Positions 26,785-38,044 of a stretch of DNA of 64,000 bases are shown piece by piece. The position numbers and the translations under genes are program-made. Every line of letters begins with the position of its first letter. The first letter of the stretch is position 1. The notes under the pieces were generated by a model, which worked only from the letters and a program-made list of their open reading frames with translations, had not been told where the DNA came from and ran no database searches. The stretch is from Setaria digitata (taxonomy: Eukaryota > Nematoda > Chromadorea > Rhabditida > Setariidae): the NCBI GenBank assembly GCA_003640385.1, contig RCAB01000046.1, positions 172,014-236,013 on the forward strand, written 5' to 3'.

Positions 26785-29700
26785 CTATGTTTTCGGAAAT
26801 TTGCTGTCCTTCAAAGGAGATGTCAAATTATTATGCTGCATAGTAGTAAGAGAAGCGCGCTGAAATTCACTAGCTCCTGGACGTAGAAAAAATATTTCAC
26901 CATTTTCGGATAATGCAGCCGAAGCAATTCCCTCAATATCAGAAGCCTGAAATTTTGCTATAGATATAACGATTACTTGCAGTATGGGTTTACTAGTATA
27001 AAATACACTAGCTGATTTAGTATTATTCCACTCATGCTGAGGATATGACAGCGAGGAGCATTCCGTGCTGTATGCCATAAACGATGGTGCACGAAATGTG
27101 ACTGAAATTCACAAGCTCAAATTTTATTATTTTCCATTAGAGAATAGTCAAAGCCACTTTAGAATAACAATACTTTTGTAAAGTGAACTTTCAGATACTG
27201 TTTGATAGTTAGCGCAGAAAATAAAAACAATTCGCCTTGATTCGTGATGATAACAATGAACTTTTCGTACAATTTTCGGTCTGAAAAGAAAAAAAAAAAC
27301 TGCAGAAAACATCTGAAAAGTTAATGTGAAATTTACTGAACAAAATGGGAACTAAAGGTAAAGGACAAAAGGTTTCGACAAAATATATGGTTAATACGAT
27401 ATTAGAGCTTAATGTTTGCCGAAACATAATTAATTTCCTTAACTCGTATAGGGTTTTACTTTTTTCCTGCCAATTCTTCGATCAAGGCCGCAATCGACTA
27501 CACAAATTAAGGGGAAAAGAAAGTAAAAGCTCCAAATCAATGAATTAAAACTATGGGCTTCATAATACGCCAAAAATGTCACTTTTTTGGTAAGAGAAGG
27601 AGCGAAAACAAAAGCTATATGAGGAAACGAAATGAAGTTTTACAATGTGATTTTATTGAAAAAATAGTCCAAAAGCACTAAATGATATACTTGTAGCTGA
27701 TCGCAATGTAAGGAGCTGTGCCTTCCTAATTCGTGAACCTTCCATACCCGTAAATTTATAACGAAATCTAGTTGGTTTCATTGTTGGAAGTGCAAACGTT
27801 TTAATTTGCTCCTCGGTATAAATAATCAGTCTTTCTGTACCTGTTAAACCCTGAAATGCTCTCATTTTTTAAAAAGTGGATTAAAAAAAAAAACCTAGCA
27901 ACAGACAAGATAAAAATTGTAGCCACCTAAGAATTTCTTCAACAAACCTTGATAAGATGAGACCCATCAACAGCTGCACAGGTGAAATCAATAACTGGAG
28001 CTCGATGCTGCAGCTGCACTTCTTTCACAAGAACACAAACATCCTCTGGTTTTAATGCATCGTCCGATATTGCATAAGCAAATATCACCCCTGAACATAC
28101 ACATGCTCACATTTTTATAAAACCTGCATGATAATACAAGCTATGTGTTTTTCATCAAAAACATGGAAATTTCAACCTTTGAAATATCTAATTGATATGA
28201 ATACCTCCATTTGTTCCAATCCAAAGGCTATCGGTTAAAGAAGCAGCGGAAAGGATGTTTGTACGAAAAAATCTCAACACTCGGACTGCAGAAACAGGAG
28301 GGTCACCAACTAAAATGCATCATGCATTCGTCACTGAGTAACACTATCACACAGAGGCGCTGTAAGAGTTTTTCAAAGAACGGAAGGTAAAAAAGGAAAT
28401 TACTATTGACAGGTGCTTCTGCTCGAGAAATAATCTGGCGTTCAACAGGTCTGAGTTCATTCCCATTTTCATTAGCTACAGAGCATGCTGGCTCTATAGA
28501 ATGAATTTCACCCTAAACCGATTATTCATAAAAATTTGCAAAAGCATAAAAATGCAGACTTCATTTTAATTTGTCAAATTAAAATAAATTCCTCTCACGC
28601 GATTACGATGTTTCCATTTCTATTAAGGACATGATAACCTGTGGAATTTTTTTCTTGCGACGAAATGACTGCCGAATTGACTTCTTCATACTTTTAAACC
28701 TTGATAACGTACTTGTATCAGCCAATTCTGTAACAAATGTAATTTGTCACTTACATACGATTTTCGATCTTGGCATTTCGACCAAATACAATGAACATAT
28801 TGCACTCACTAATATGTGACTTTAATCTACAAAAACTCAATTTTGTAAATAGAGGATAATTTGTATGTGCATCCTGATGAGAGAGAAGTTCACGTCCCGT
28901 AATTCTGCAAGGCCGTTATTACAGCATAATTCTACAACCACAGTTTCTCTTGAAGGAATGAAATTAAATGAGATTTCTAAAACTTACATTTTTTTACTTA
29001 AAATGTTTAAAATGAAAAAGAAATATTGTTAGTTCAGAATAATAAATGGTATATTTCATAAGGTTCATAGAATAATTTGAATAAATTGGTGAATGAAAGA
29101 ACCTTTTAAGGTGAGGAGACATGTGGATATAAGCGTAGCCTGACTTTTCAAATCACACATTACAAAGCCGTATTCGCATCCGAATGCTAAGAGATTGCGT
29201 GACCGAAGAGAAGCTACTGCAGTTATTGCAACTGGTGGACGAAGTTGGACAAGACAACTAAAAATACAAAGTTAAAACTAATTAATTAAGACTTTAAATC
29301 AATTCCAGCCAAATAAGAGTTGATTCTTTTCAAAAACAGCTAAATATTACTAGTTCGTACTAATTCGACAGTGAATCACTTATTTAACACCATCAAACTT
29401 CATGCTGTTATGTGTTATCAACGTTGATAATGCAATTAAACTGTTAAACAACTCAATCAAACTAATTTTAGCAATATGCCTTCGGTTCTGGTCAGTTTTG
29501 AAGGGCTGATATCCAACTGAATATGCAAGCGGCGATTGTCGAAGAGGTAAAGCTTGTTGATTTATGTTCGATGGTAATTTTGATTTCTCTGCAACCTCAT
29601 ATTCCGTTCGCATTATAGTCAAGACTGCCTGAATTATTTTTATTATTTCCATCAGACGCGAAAAAAACATAATAATGGTTCAAATATAAAATTAAAATTT

Positions 29701-32700
29701 ACTGATCTCACCGATGGTTCATCATCCAAATCATATACGATAACATGGCCAGCACGACCACCTATTACCAGCTGTCCGCTAGTTACATCGAAATACACTT
29801 TCTGCACTGCTAAACGTGGATCATCGCAAAACGGATCATATGTTCCGACCTTGAAATTAATGAGGGACCTATAGAGTACATATAGTATACTAGAGGATCT
29901 GTGCCACATTAAAAAAAAAAAGCACCTTGCGAAAAGGAGGCCAATCAGTAACTTCATTTGAGTCTTCATCAGATGTTCCATTATTGGAAGCTTCAACTGA
30001 ACTATCTAAAAATTCTATACTTCATTTTCAACATACTAAAATCAATTCAGAGAAAAAAGTTTGAAAAAAAAAAGGTTTTCTTAAATGAACTATAACTTAC
30101 TGTTAGTTTATTTAACAAAAATAATCTTGCAAGTGGAAAAATTCATCTAAATTTCTAAGACTCTTGTCTACACCAACAATTTTTAGACTTATTAAAACTA
30201 GATAACGGGGAAAGCTAACTTTCAGATCCACATTCTGCTCTATCAATATCGGCACCAATCGAAAAGCAGCCTTCAAATTCTTTCGCTGTATTAATTTTCA
30301 ACAAATACCTCAAACTAACAGAACCAGTTGACCAGAACTTCACAGTACCGTCTTCATGTCTTCAAAAAAAAAAAAAAATCTGACAAAAGCTCTTTTTGGA
30401 AGCTTTTAAAATATGAATGATAACTTAAGATGATCAGAAACCCGATAATCAAATAAAAACGTGCAGATCTACGGAAAAACTGATAGATAAATCTTCACTA
30501 AAGATTTAATGCATGAAAATATCTCCAAAACTTATTCGAAAACTCACCCTGTGATTAACAGCTGCCGTTTTTCAGCATTTGTGGAAGCACAAAGCACAGG
30601 TGTTTGGACATTGCCACCGGCATGAATAGGCCACTTACACTTCGCTGACAACCTATTTTGGGCTTCGCTAGCCTTAATCAATGCCTATAATACGAATTTA
30701 AAGCATTGACTGGCTCTGGTAGTTGTTATAAATCTTAAAACTAAGAACATGTACAGAAATAAAGTAATAGAAGATTGGGAGAATATTTACTTTCCACACG
30801 TGCTCTTCAATATTGGAATAATGCACAACACATGTAATCTGAGATGAGTGGATCGGCTGCAAGTATGGTAAATTAAGAAGCGGCCAGCTTACATCGGTCA
30901 AATCGATACACACAAGTTCTTGCTCACAAAGTATCATTAGTGCCAGGCAATTTTTGTAATCTGCACCTGTAATAAAAAACACATTACTATTAGTGCAATC
31001 ACTGTTACTGTTATTTTACTGTTACCAATTCTATAACTGCAAATTAATGAAAGCAGCGATTAATGAGATGGAGGAATGTTTTTTTTTTCTTTTTTTAAGT
31101 TTTATTTTACTTTTTTTTTTTGCATCTTTTAAGCGATGCAACGATCTTAAATGCAGAAACCACGAAAATAGAGACCTATTCTTTTCTTAAAAATCAGACC
31201 CTAGAATGCCAGTTACGTAGGCAACTTCCTCTTTAGCCTAGAAAATGACTTTAGAATGCAGTGTTCGAAAGTTGATATGAAGATGAATTAAAAGTTATAA
31301 TCCACCACTAAACATTTGAATACACAATCTATGCTTCTTCAGGAATTATGTGATAACAGTTGTAAAATCTGTTGTGTAGCACAACTTTTCTCTCTTTCTT
31401 TTTTTTCGTTTTCGCCATGAATTTGCAAGGTTCGGAATCTCAAACAAAAAGAATTGTGAAAAATACACACTACACATTACCTGCCTCGCTTTGCAGCGAA
31501 GGTACAACAATGAAATCAACAACTGCGCTGCCAAAATCAAATACCACCATTCTATCTTCTCTCATTGCTGTTAAAGTGTAGCGATCACCATAAGAAGCAC
31601 GAGGCATTCCGCCCGTATATAGTTTGATCGGTAATGGGTGGCTAAATGATAAAACATATTCGACTGAACGAAAAAAAAATAAGTCTACTAATTATAATAT
31701 ATGCATTTAACCATAAAATACAAAAAAAAAATAATGAAATATTCCAAAGTAAAGCAAAAAAGAAATATTATTTCTACATCTAATCCAACGCACACGCCCC
31801 ACAGGCAGAAAATCATACAATAATACTAACCGCTTCTAATTTCTTTTTTTTAAGAAATCCAACACTGAAACACCGAAATCATTATACCTGTTGGAAGGGA
31901 AAAAAGAAGGATTTCAAAAGTAATTAACTCTTCCATGTAAAATACCTCTTTTTTTTTTTTTACTGATCTTGATATATTATGATTTCACTAATAAAGCTTC
32001 TACTTTGTTTTAATTATTCTCTGCACATTTGTCACACATAGTGGACGTAAGACGTATGGAATACTAAACATATTAAATATGAAAACCTTAAAACAAAACA
32101 ACATCCATTACCAACGGTCTGCAATGAAGACAAGAAAAGAATCCTGAATTTAATTCTTCCATATTTTTACGGCTCTTCTTTTATTCTCATAAATTACTGC
32201 AACCTTTTCTAATTCTTTTCTAATACTAATTTAAAAGCAAAGGAGACGCCTAATAATAATACCTGGATGCACAGATCCATCTTACTTTGCTAATGGAAGT
32301 GCATGGAAATGGACCGAATGGAATCATGGACTGTTCAACTGGCTCCGCACAGCAAATCTTCCAAGTGCCCAGCGAGCCATCACTATGAGCACAAATGAAA
32401 TATTCTCCATCAACATGCCATGATATACTCTAGAAGAATACAAATGAAAAGATTTTAAGAATTTGAACTTTGTGAGGCAACACATTTACAGACTGATTCT
32501 CAACAAAAAAAAAATGAAAAAAAACATAATTATGGAAAATTATTAAAAACTTCAGATTAAAACCACACTTATTTTTCAATTAGAACAATGATGTGTGCAA
32601 TATCCAAACGTGTGTGGAATAAAATAATTCTGATGCGCACAAAGCGACTTTGCCTTCCGTTACATTCATAATTTATTTCAGTGGATCAATAAACAATTGA

Positions 32701-34418
32701 AATTAGGAGGTGATGAAATAAAATTGAATTCAATACATCAACTCTTTCAACGTTCTATTCAACTGTGTTTATTTAAAGTTCAGAATATAACCAAAGCAGT
32801 GATGAAAACAGGCTTACGGTAATTGTTTGCTGAATAGTCCAATAGTGCAGCACCTCACTACTTAGCAAGTTGTAATGAACAATAATATGGCTGTTAAAAG
32901 CAATAAGAACTTGAGTGGCATCGACAGGATTCATCATAATCTGATTAGCAGACCTTCCAACATCTTTCGAAGGGTTAATGCTACAATTTAACAATACAAT
33001 TTGCACGGCTTTTTTTTATAAAAATTTTTTTTATAAAAAAAATATAATATAAAATTTATAAAAAATTAATAAAAAATTAATATAAAATTTATAAAAAATT
33101 TATAAAAAAAAAAATTTATAAAGAATTCACCATAGAAGAGGGAGCTCTATGCCTGACAAATTTTTAAAATCCAATTTTGAATGTTTTATAAAAATCGTGG
33201 TTCTCGGAAACCGTAAGTACCAACCTTTTCAAAATTGCTTCCTCAAAAAGTATCACTTCGGAGAATTCCAGAGAAATAGCGCACAATCCAAATATGTTAC
33301 CTGTGATGGTACCAATGAAAAGGCGGGCACTCGATGGGTCCTGCACATTTTGCATTTCGCAGCATGTTATTCTTTTCAATCTACAAGAATGGCAAAGGAA
33401 AGGGTATGTGATTCAGAAAATTTTTTGACAATTAGCAGGATGTGTCATTTCATTTTTTTTTTTTTTTTTTTTTTGATGCTACTCAAGCTGATTTATTACA
33501 AGCGAAATTTCTTAAACCTACATTAGAAGTATTTCCAATTCACTAAGGTAATAGTAACTACCTGTCTTCAGCAGGAGCTGTAGTACGCTCAATTATGTCA
33601 CCAGCAACCTGGAACTTATGGAAAGACTGGTCTGAGCAAAGCACTATTAGAGTGCCCAGGCCTGCAGCAAAATACATCTGAGCAACAGGGGTATCTCGAG
33701 GTGTCGTCGAACTCCATTCTACGTTTTCTGCACCAAATCTGTAATTATTATTAACACAGATAAGTTCTAGTAGATAATTTCTCCCAATTAATCGATTTAT
33801 CCTGAGCAAAGAATCCAGGAATTTTAATTTTTTTCATTGCCAAGTAACAAAACTGATGACAATACAGTCTTACATTCGAACTTGTCCATCACTGGTACCC
33901 ACAGCCATGAGACCCAATATGTAATCGTAAGCCAACGATGATACCAACTGCGGAAATCCATGGCGCAAACTCTGTAATTTTGGTTTTTTTTTTTTTTTTT
34001 TCTTTAATAAAACAAAGTACAATATAAAACAATGTAAGAAAAGTCTGATTGTTCCTTTTTGAAAATGCTATTTGGAAAGAGAAATATAACAATGCTGATC
34101 TTCACTGAAACATTATCTCTTGAATCACAACTGAGCATATGTTAGAATATACGTATTTCAAAGCTTTCAGAAGGAAGAGAAAAGCAATAACTATTTGGAT
34201 TTTAATTTTCCCAGTTGAATAATCTTGGCATAAAACTTTCAGTGTTCAGTCAAATAAACAGAAATACGACCGGCTTTAAACTAATGCAACTGGCAGTGAT
34301 AAACGCAAATGAGCAACGAAAAGGCAATACTAACAGGAGTATATTCAAAAAAATCGCGAATATCAGCAGTTTTTAAATCCCCCGTTGGATGTATGTGACT
34401 CCGGAGGAAACGAAACAT
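26785..34418 (-). CDS. lgl-1: Lethal giant larvae (Lgl) cell-polarity protein
   Basis: Cortical WD40 scaffold that opposes aPKC/PAR signalling and interacts with the secretion machinery. Twenty exons: 34335-34418, 33874-33971, 33562-33738, 33225-33380, 32818-32980, 32263-32429, 31481-31641, 30791-30966, 30548-30684, 30220-30359, 29926-30005, 29712-29849, 29453-29628, 29103-29257, 28639-28727, 28404-28512, 28205-28309, 27948-28090, 27691-27850, 26785-27101. The sum is 2931 nt (976 aa plus stop), the usual Lgl size, with every junction in phase. Family landmarks in order: MFRFLRSH start, LRHGFPQLVSSLAYDY, GGMPRASYGDRYT, HEDGTVKFWSTGSVSLR, DWPPFRKVGTYDPFCDDPRL, the basic Ser-rich aPKC box (SRFKSMKKSIRQSFRR), PVERQI, KEVQLQHRAPVIDFT, GMEGSRIRKA, ASDIEGIASAALSENGEIF and FQRASL near the end. 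There is no R-SNARE tail, which excludes tomosyn. The donor of the 29453 exon is a weak GTTGTT. The start ATG at 34418 has a TTACAG acceptor 17 nt upstream. Confidence 0.95.
28639..28727 (-). other. lgl-1: aPKC phosphorylation box exon of Lgl
   Basis: Exon 15 of the Lgl gene encodes LADTSTLSRFKSMKKSI and then RQSFRRKKKIPQ. In fly and vertebrate Lgl this basic, serine-spaced segment binds the membrane and is released when aPKC phosphorylates the serines. The Ser-x3-Lys-x-x-Ser-x3-Ser spacing is kept, so the switch is probably intact in this species. The exon is only 89 nt, and the linker before it is shorter than in vertebrates. Confidence 0.85.
33010..33122. repeat. AT-only low-complexity block in Lgl intron 4
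   Basis: About 110 bp made almost only of A and T, with repeated AAAATTTATAAAAAATTAAT-like units. It sits between Lgl exons 4 and 5, just upstream of the acceptor of exon 5 in transcript terms. Confidence 0.8.
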
Positions 34419-34440
34419 CGGCTATCGCATTTGAACTGTA
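34419..34440 (-). promoter_or_regulatory. Lgl 5' leader: acceptor and two-codon uORF
   Basis: Reading the minus strand, GCTGTTACAG ends at 34436 and is followed by TTCAAATGCGATAGCCG and then the Lgl ATG. The acceptor could be a spliced-leader trans-splice site or the end of a 5' UTR intron. The short leader contains ATG CGA TAG (34430-34422), a minimal upstream open frame that ends three bases before the main start. Confidence 0.5.
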
Positions 34441-37019
34441 ACAGCTGCTCCCAACTTTTTTGGAAAATTCAGAAAAATGTAGAATTACTCAAGAAGTTGT
34501 GATGCAGCACATTCCATGAATAATCAGATCATTCATCAAATCATGGTCGCTTGTCCTGTATATCAGAAATAGGTTAAAACAAACGTAGTCTTGATTAATC
34601 AGCTCGATCAAAGCAACAAGTTAATAAATTTAATCCTTTCTAAAAAAAGGAAGAAAAAAAAGTTGAAACTATTAAAGTAAGAATCAACTAAATCGAATGG
34701 ACTGAAGGTAGTTTTTAAACTGAAAAATCGTAAGAGGCAAATCAATGCGCTCATGACTCACATTACTGGTGGAAAAATATTAGCTTGCAGAAAGTACCAT
34801 TTTCTTCAGCAGACCTATAAAACAAAGTTTCTACTGCACAGATTAAAACCGTTATGTAAATGGAATGCAATATGAATCTTAGTATTCCCAACTTTTTCAT
34901 TTTCATCAAATCTTAGTATATTTTACCGATGAAGAAAGAAAAAAACGAAAATTAAATTAGTGTCCATATTACCATACAAATAAACTCCTTCCACTTCCAA
35001 TGACCAAGTAAAATGTGTTCTCTTCCCTATCATAATATTCAGCATACTTCTTTTTTACAGAAAATTTGATGATCCAACTACTTGAACTTGCACCATACCT
35101 AAACACATTAAATTTCTTGCATAATTACACGTAAATTCTTATATGAATTGCAGGGTGAACCACTTTGAAAAGTGCTAATTCCAAAAAATACTTATATAAT
35201 GAATCAAGTAAACAAAGCAAAACATTCACTCGTCTTTATTATATTCGTGTGTCTCATGCCGACAAATATAATAAAGTGTTCCTTTTATATCGCAAACGCA
35301 TAGGAACCTTTCGTGTTTCAGATAGTAAAAAGAAAGGCCTCAAATGAGTAGTAAGGATTTTACGGCACTACCCAGCAAAACGACAAGAAACACAGTTTCC
35401 AAATAGCACCTCGGTAGCCATTATCTTTTAACGTTTTTTCCATCAGTTAACGCTACATGTCGCAGTGCAAATAAGTAACCGGTACTACCGTGTATCACTT
35501 CCTAAGAAGATTGATGATGGCATAGAAGCAAATTATCTAGCTTGACCTAACACAGTAATCAGGAATGCTCGCTCACCTTTCGCTGGCGAACATATATGAA
35601 TCTTCTCTATTTGCAGTTTTTGAAAAACGTCTTTTTTGCGCAGTAAAAGAGAAAAAATTTCATGAGATGATTCATCTTTCACATTTCTATTAAAATTAAA
35701 AAGAAATTAAGGACGGTGAGGAGGAACTAATTACTAAGTACTACTTCCCATGAGAAACTAATTATTTTTTTACAAAAAGTCATATGGTGATGTGAAAGAT
35801 ATTAAAGCACGCCTGAGTGAATTTAAAACAGAAAGTAGATTTTGTTTCAGTTTCCTCCACTTTAACTTAATATCAACAGTGTCGACGATTTTCTAAATCA
35901 AGAAAAATTCCGCAACGGCTACGGAAACACATTCATATTCGCTTTATAAATAATAGTGCTTCGGTGGACGTTAATTTAAATTTACAACCTACAATTTTTT
36001 AATATGGTTATTAATGTATTAGAAGTAGACTACTAGAAAAACTGACTAAGGCAAAGATGTCTTCCAGACACCAGGCTGAACTTCTACTACAACCTGTCTT
36101 GAAAAAGCACTGTGACTATTCTTTAATCAGTTCTTTTTCTTTTTAATGGGGCATGATTGTAAAATATGCTAAAAAGAAGTAGGGATTGTTTAAAACAAGT
36201 CTTGTTAATTACCTTACAAAACGCAGGAAACTCCGAAACATTTTAAATATTAGTAAAAAACTGTGGTCACGAAAGGTGTTGAAGTTGCACACTATATTCC
36301 CAACACTAATTATAATGGTAACATTTCACTCGACTTAATGTTTCATACAGCAGTAAATACCATAAAAGCAGAGATGTTAAAAAATAGCATGCAGATGAAT
36401 GTTCATATAGATCGCCCGAGAATCAGACACACAGAATAAAACTACGAAATAAATTTTGCGGATGCATTAATAAATCAAGATTATTTTATTCATGGAAATG
36501 TGTGGTTCTATCTAGTTAGAAGTTGCAGGAATGGTAGAATATCAGTTCGAAAATCGCACAGCTCTTCCACCAGTGACAACAGAAAACTGTTCCTACCAAG
36601 TTCATGTCGATAATTATTTGTATCGGATAGGACATGGTATCTAGCCAACCTCAGTGGAGGAGTAAGAGACGTAGAAAAGAACAGCCATGTAACTATTACG
36701 TAGTCTTCTTGGCTTACTACAACTGTTACAATTATTGCTCTACTTTACTGTAGTGAAGAATAGAAAACGCATAGGAGCCTGGAAAGTAAGAAAATTTCAC
36801 CACCCAGTTGCAAGCTGCTATCCGCGCAAATAAAATTACTGCTGCACTATCTGCCGGCCAACCGCTAAATACCGAGCGGCACCATCTCAAACTCTTTGAA
36901 GTTGGGATGGACACGCTGAAAAAGTTTTGTCGTTCGGTTTCACTTGTCACGGCGGTTGTTGAGTGAGGCTTGGTTTTCGGTGAACTACAATGAAAGCAGA
37001 TATAAAACAATCAATTCAC

Positions 37020-37072
37020 CACAATGGAGTGTCAAAACTCAATAGATTGTTGGACCTCGACACTCCATTGTG
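37020..37072. repeat. Perfect 14-bp inverted repeat at the LTR edge
   Basis: CACAATGGAGTGTC at 37020-37033 and its exact reverse complement at 37059-37072, separated by 25 nt. The right arm lies inside the candidate LTR, the left arm outside it. Confidence 0.9.
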
Positions 37073-37233
37073 CTCAGGTAGCTGTGTCACATTTCACGTT
37101 GTAGTTCGTAGATCACCCTGATCGGTTGTAATATATAAAGAGGGAATAAGCCTCTATTCAGTCAATATCAAGTCTGGTAATAAGTCTTGAAGGGTCGTTC
37201 CCGACTTTCTTCTGTTTATAACCTGACGCGACA
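37048..37233 (+). mobile_element. Candidate solo LTR
   Basis: A 186-bp block that starts TGTTGGACC and ends GCGACA, the TG...CA form of retrovirus-like LTRs. It contains a TATA-box-like TATATAAAG at 37132-37140, followed by AATAAG and a short T/C-rich end. A four-base AGAT directly precedes it (37044-37047) and AGAT follows at 37233-37236, which fits a target-site duplication if the element ends one base earlier. No gag or pol frame is nearby, so it would be a solo LTR. I know no matching family; recognition is structural only. Confidence 0.4.
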
Positions 37234-37905
37234 GATGGTTTTGAGAAGAGTAACTGAAGCTAAATATACATCTCTGTTAACACTAAACAATCCCACTTTT
37301 CACCGGGATCCTCACATACCAATATTTAACCACTGTATTTATCCCCCAACCAAGCATATTACATAAATATAGTTTATATATTCCCAAGAATACAGCTGAT
37401 CATATAGCTACGAACAGAACAAAGCCGGCTAGCCATTTTTTTTTTTGCTGTTATTTGTGATTTTCAACCCTTCAAAATATACTCCCCATTCAGTCCGTGG
37501 CTTGCTAATGTTTGCTAGAGATGTTCCTTCGTATTCAAAATGAAGAAGGTTATTTCTCTTGATTCTGTTGGTGCCTTATTCAGACCTCTTGTTCTGAAAC
37601 GCTGTACAAAATTTGTGCTCCAGTATTATTAAAATTGTCATCATTTCCAACAAATCATTTATGCAACAATAATGTCGCTGTCGTTCCTATTTGTTTGTGT
37701 TTCATTCTGTTAACATATCAGTTCCCAACATGTTATCCGTGGGCCTAGAGCTGAGCAAATTTTCACTTTATTTTAAGAATATGGCGAGATCAATTGGACT
37801 TCCTACTTCATAAATGTGACTCATCGAATAAAGAAGCATAAATTAACGAAATTTATCTCTGACACAACTAGAAACAATAAATTTCTGCATAAGGCATCAA
37901 GTAAG

Positions 37906-38044
37906 TTAGTTTAAGATACTGTTATTTTGGAAAGTTCCTGGTGGATATGGTCCTGCACTGTCAATAAACCACGAAACGAAAAACGTGAACATTATTCCAC
38001 ATGTTATGCCTGCAACAGACGTATTCTTTAGAACAGATGTTTTC
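37906..38044 (-). CDS. Alternative last exon b of the nucleoside transporter
   Basis: It follows an acceptor TTATCTTCAAG and enters in the phase left by the exon at 38572-38768. It encodes KTSVLKNTSVAGITCGIMF, then FTFFVSWFIDSAG and a polar tail ending NNSILN and TAA. The SVAG followed by a hydrophobic helix corresponds to the last transmembrane helix of the family. It lies 3' of exon a (38344-38440), so reaching it requires skipping exon a. It could instead be a decaying duplicate, but there is no stop or frameshift in it. Confidence 0.65.

Larger units (their letters stand above)
34441..37905. other. Intergenic region between Lgl and the transporter
   Basis: About 3.5 kb without a supported exon on either strand. 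It should hold the Lgl promoter and the transporter 3' UTR. A candidate solo LTR lies at 37048-37233. A minus-strand open frame at 36732-37010 has somewhat raised GC, but no splice logic or domain. Confidence 0.5.

Noticed and set aside
26942..26971. GTAATC...TTTCAG inside the last Lgl exon, which looks like a mini-intron
   Set aside because: Only 30 nt, too short to splice, and a multiple of three; the translated segment fits the Lgl alignment.
28790..28908. Possible extra Lgl exon reading ITGRELLSHQDAHTNYP
   Set aside because: It has splice-like ends and a matching exit phase, but direct joining of 29103 to 28727 reproduces the known Lgl linker length and sequence, so it is more likely intronic.
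36732..37010. 92-codon minus frame upstream of the LTR candidate
   Set aside because: No domain, no splice or start support; isolated.
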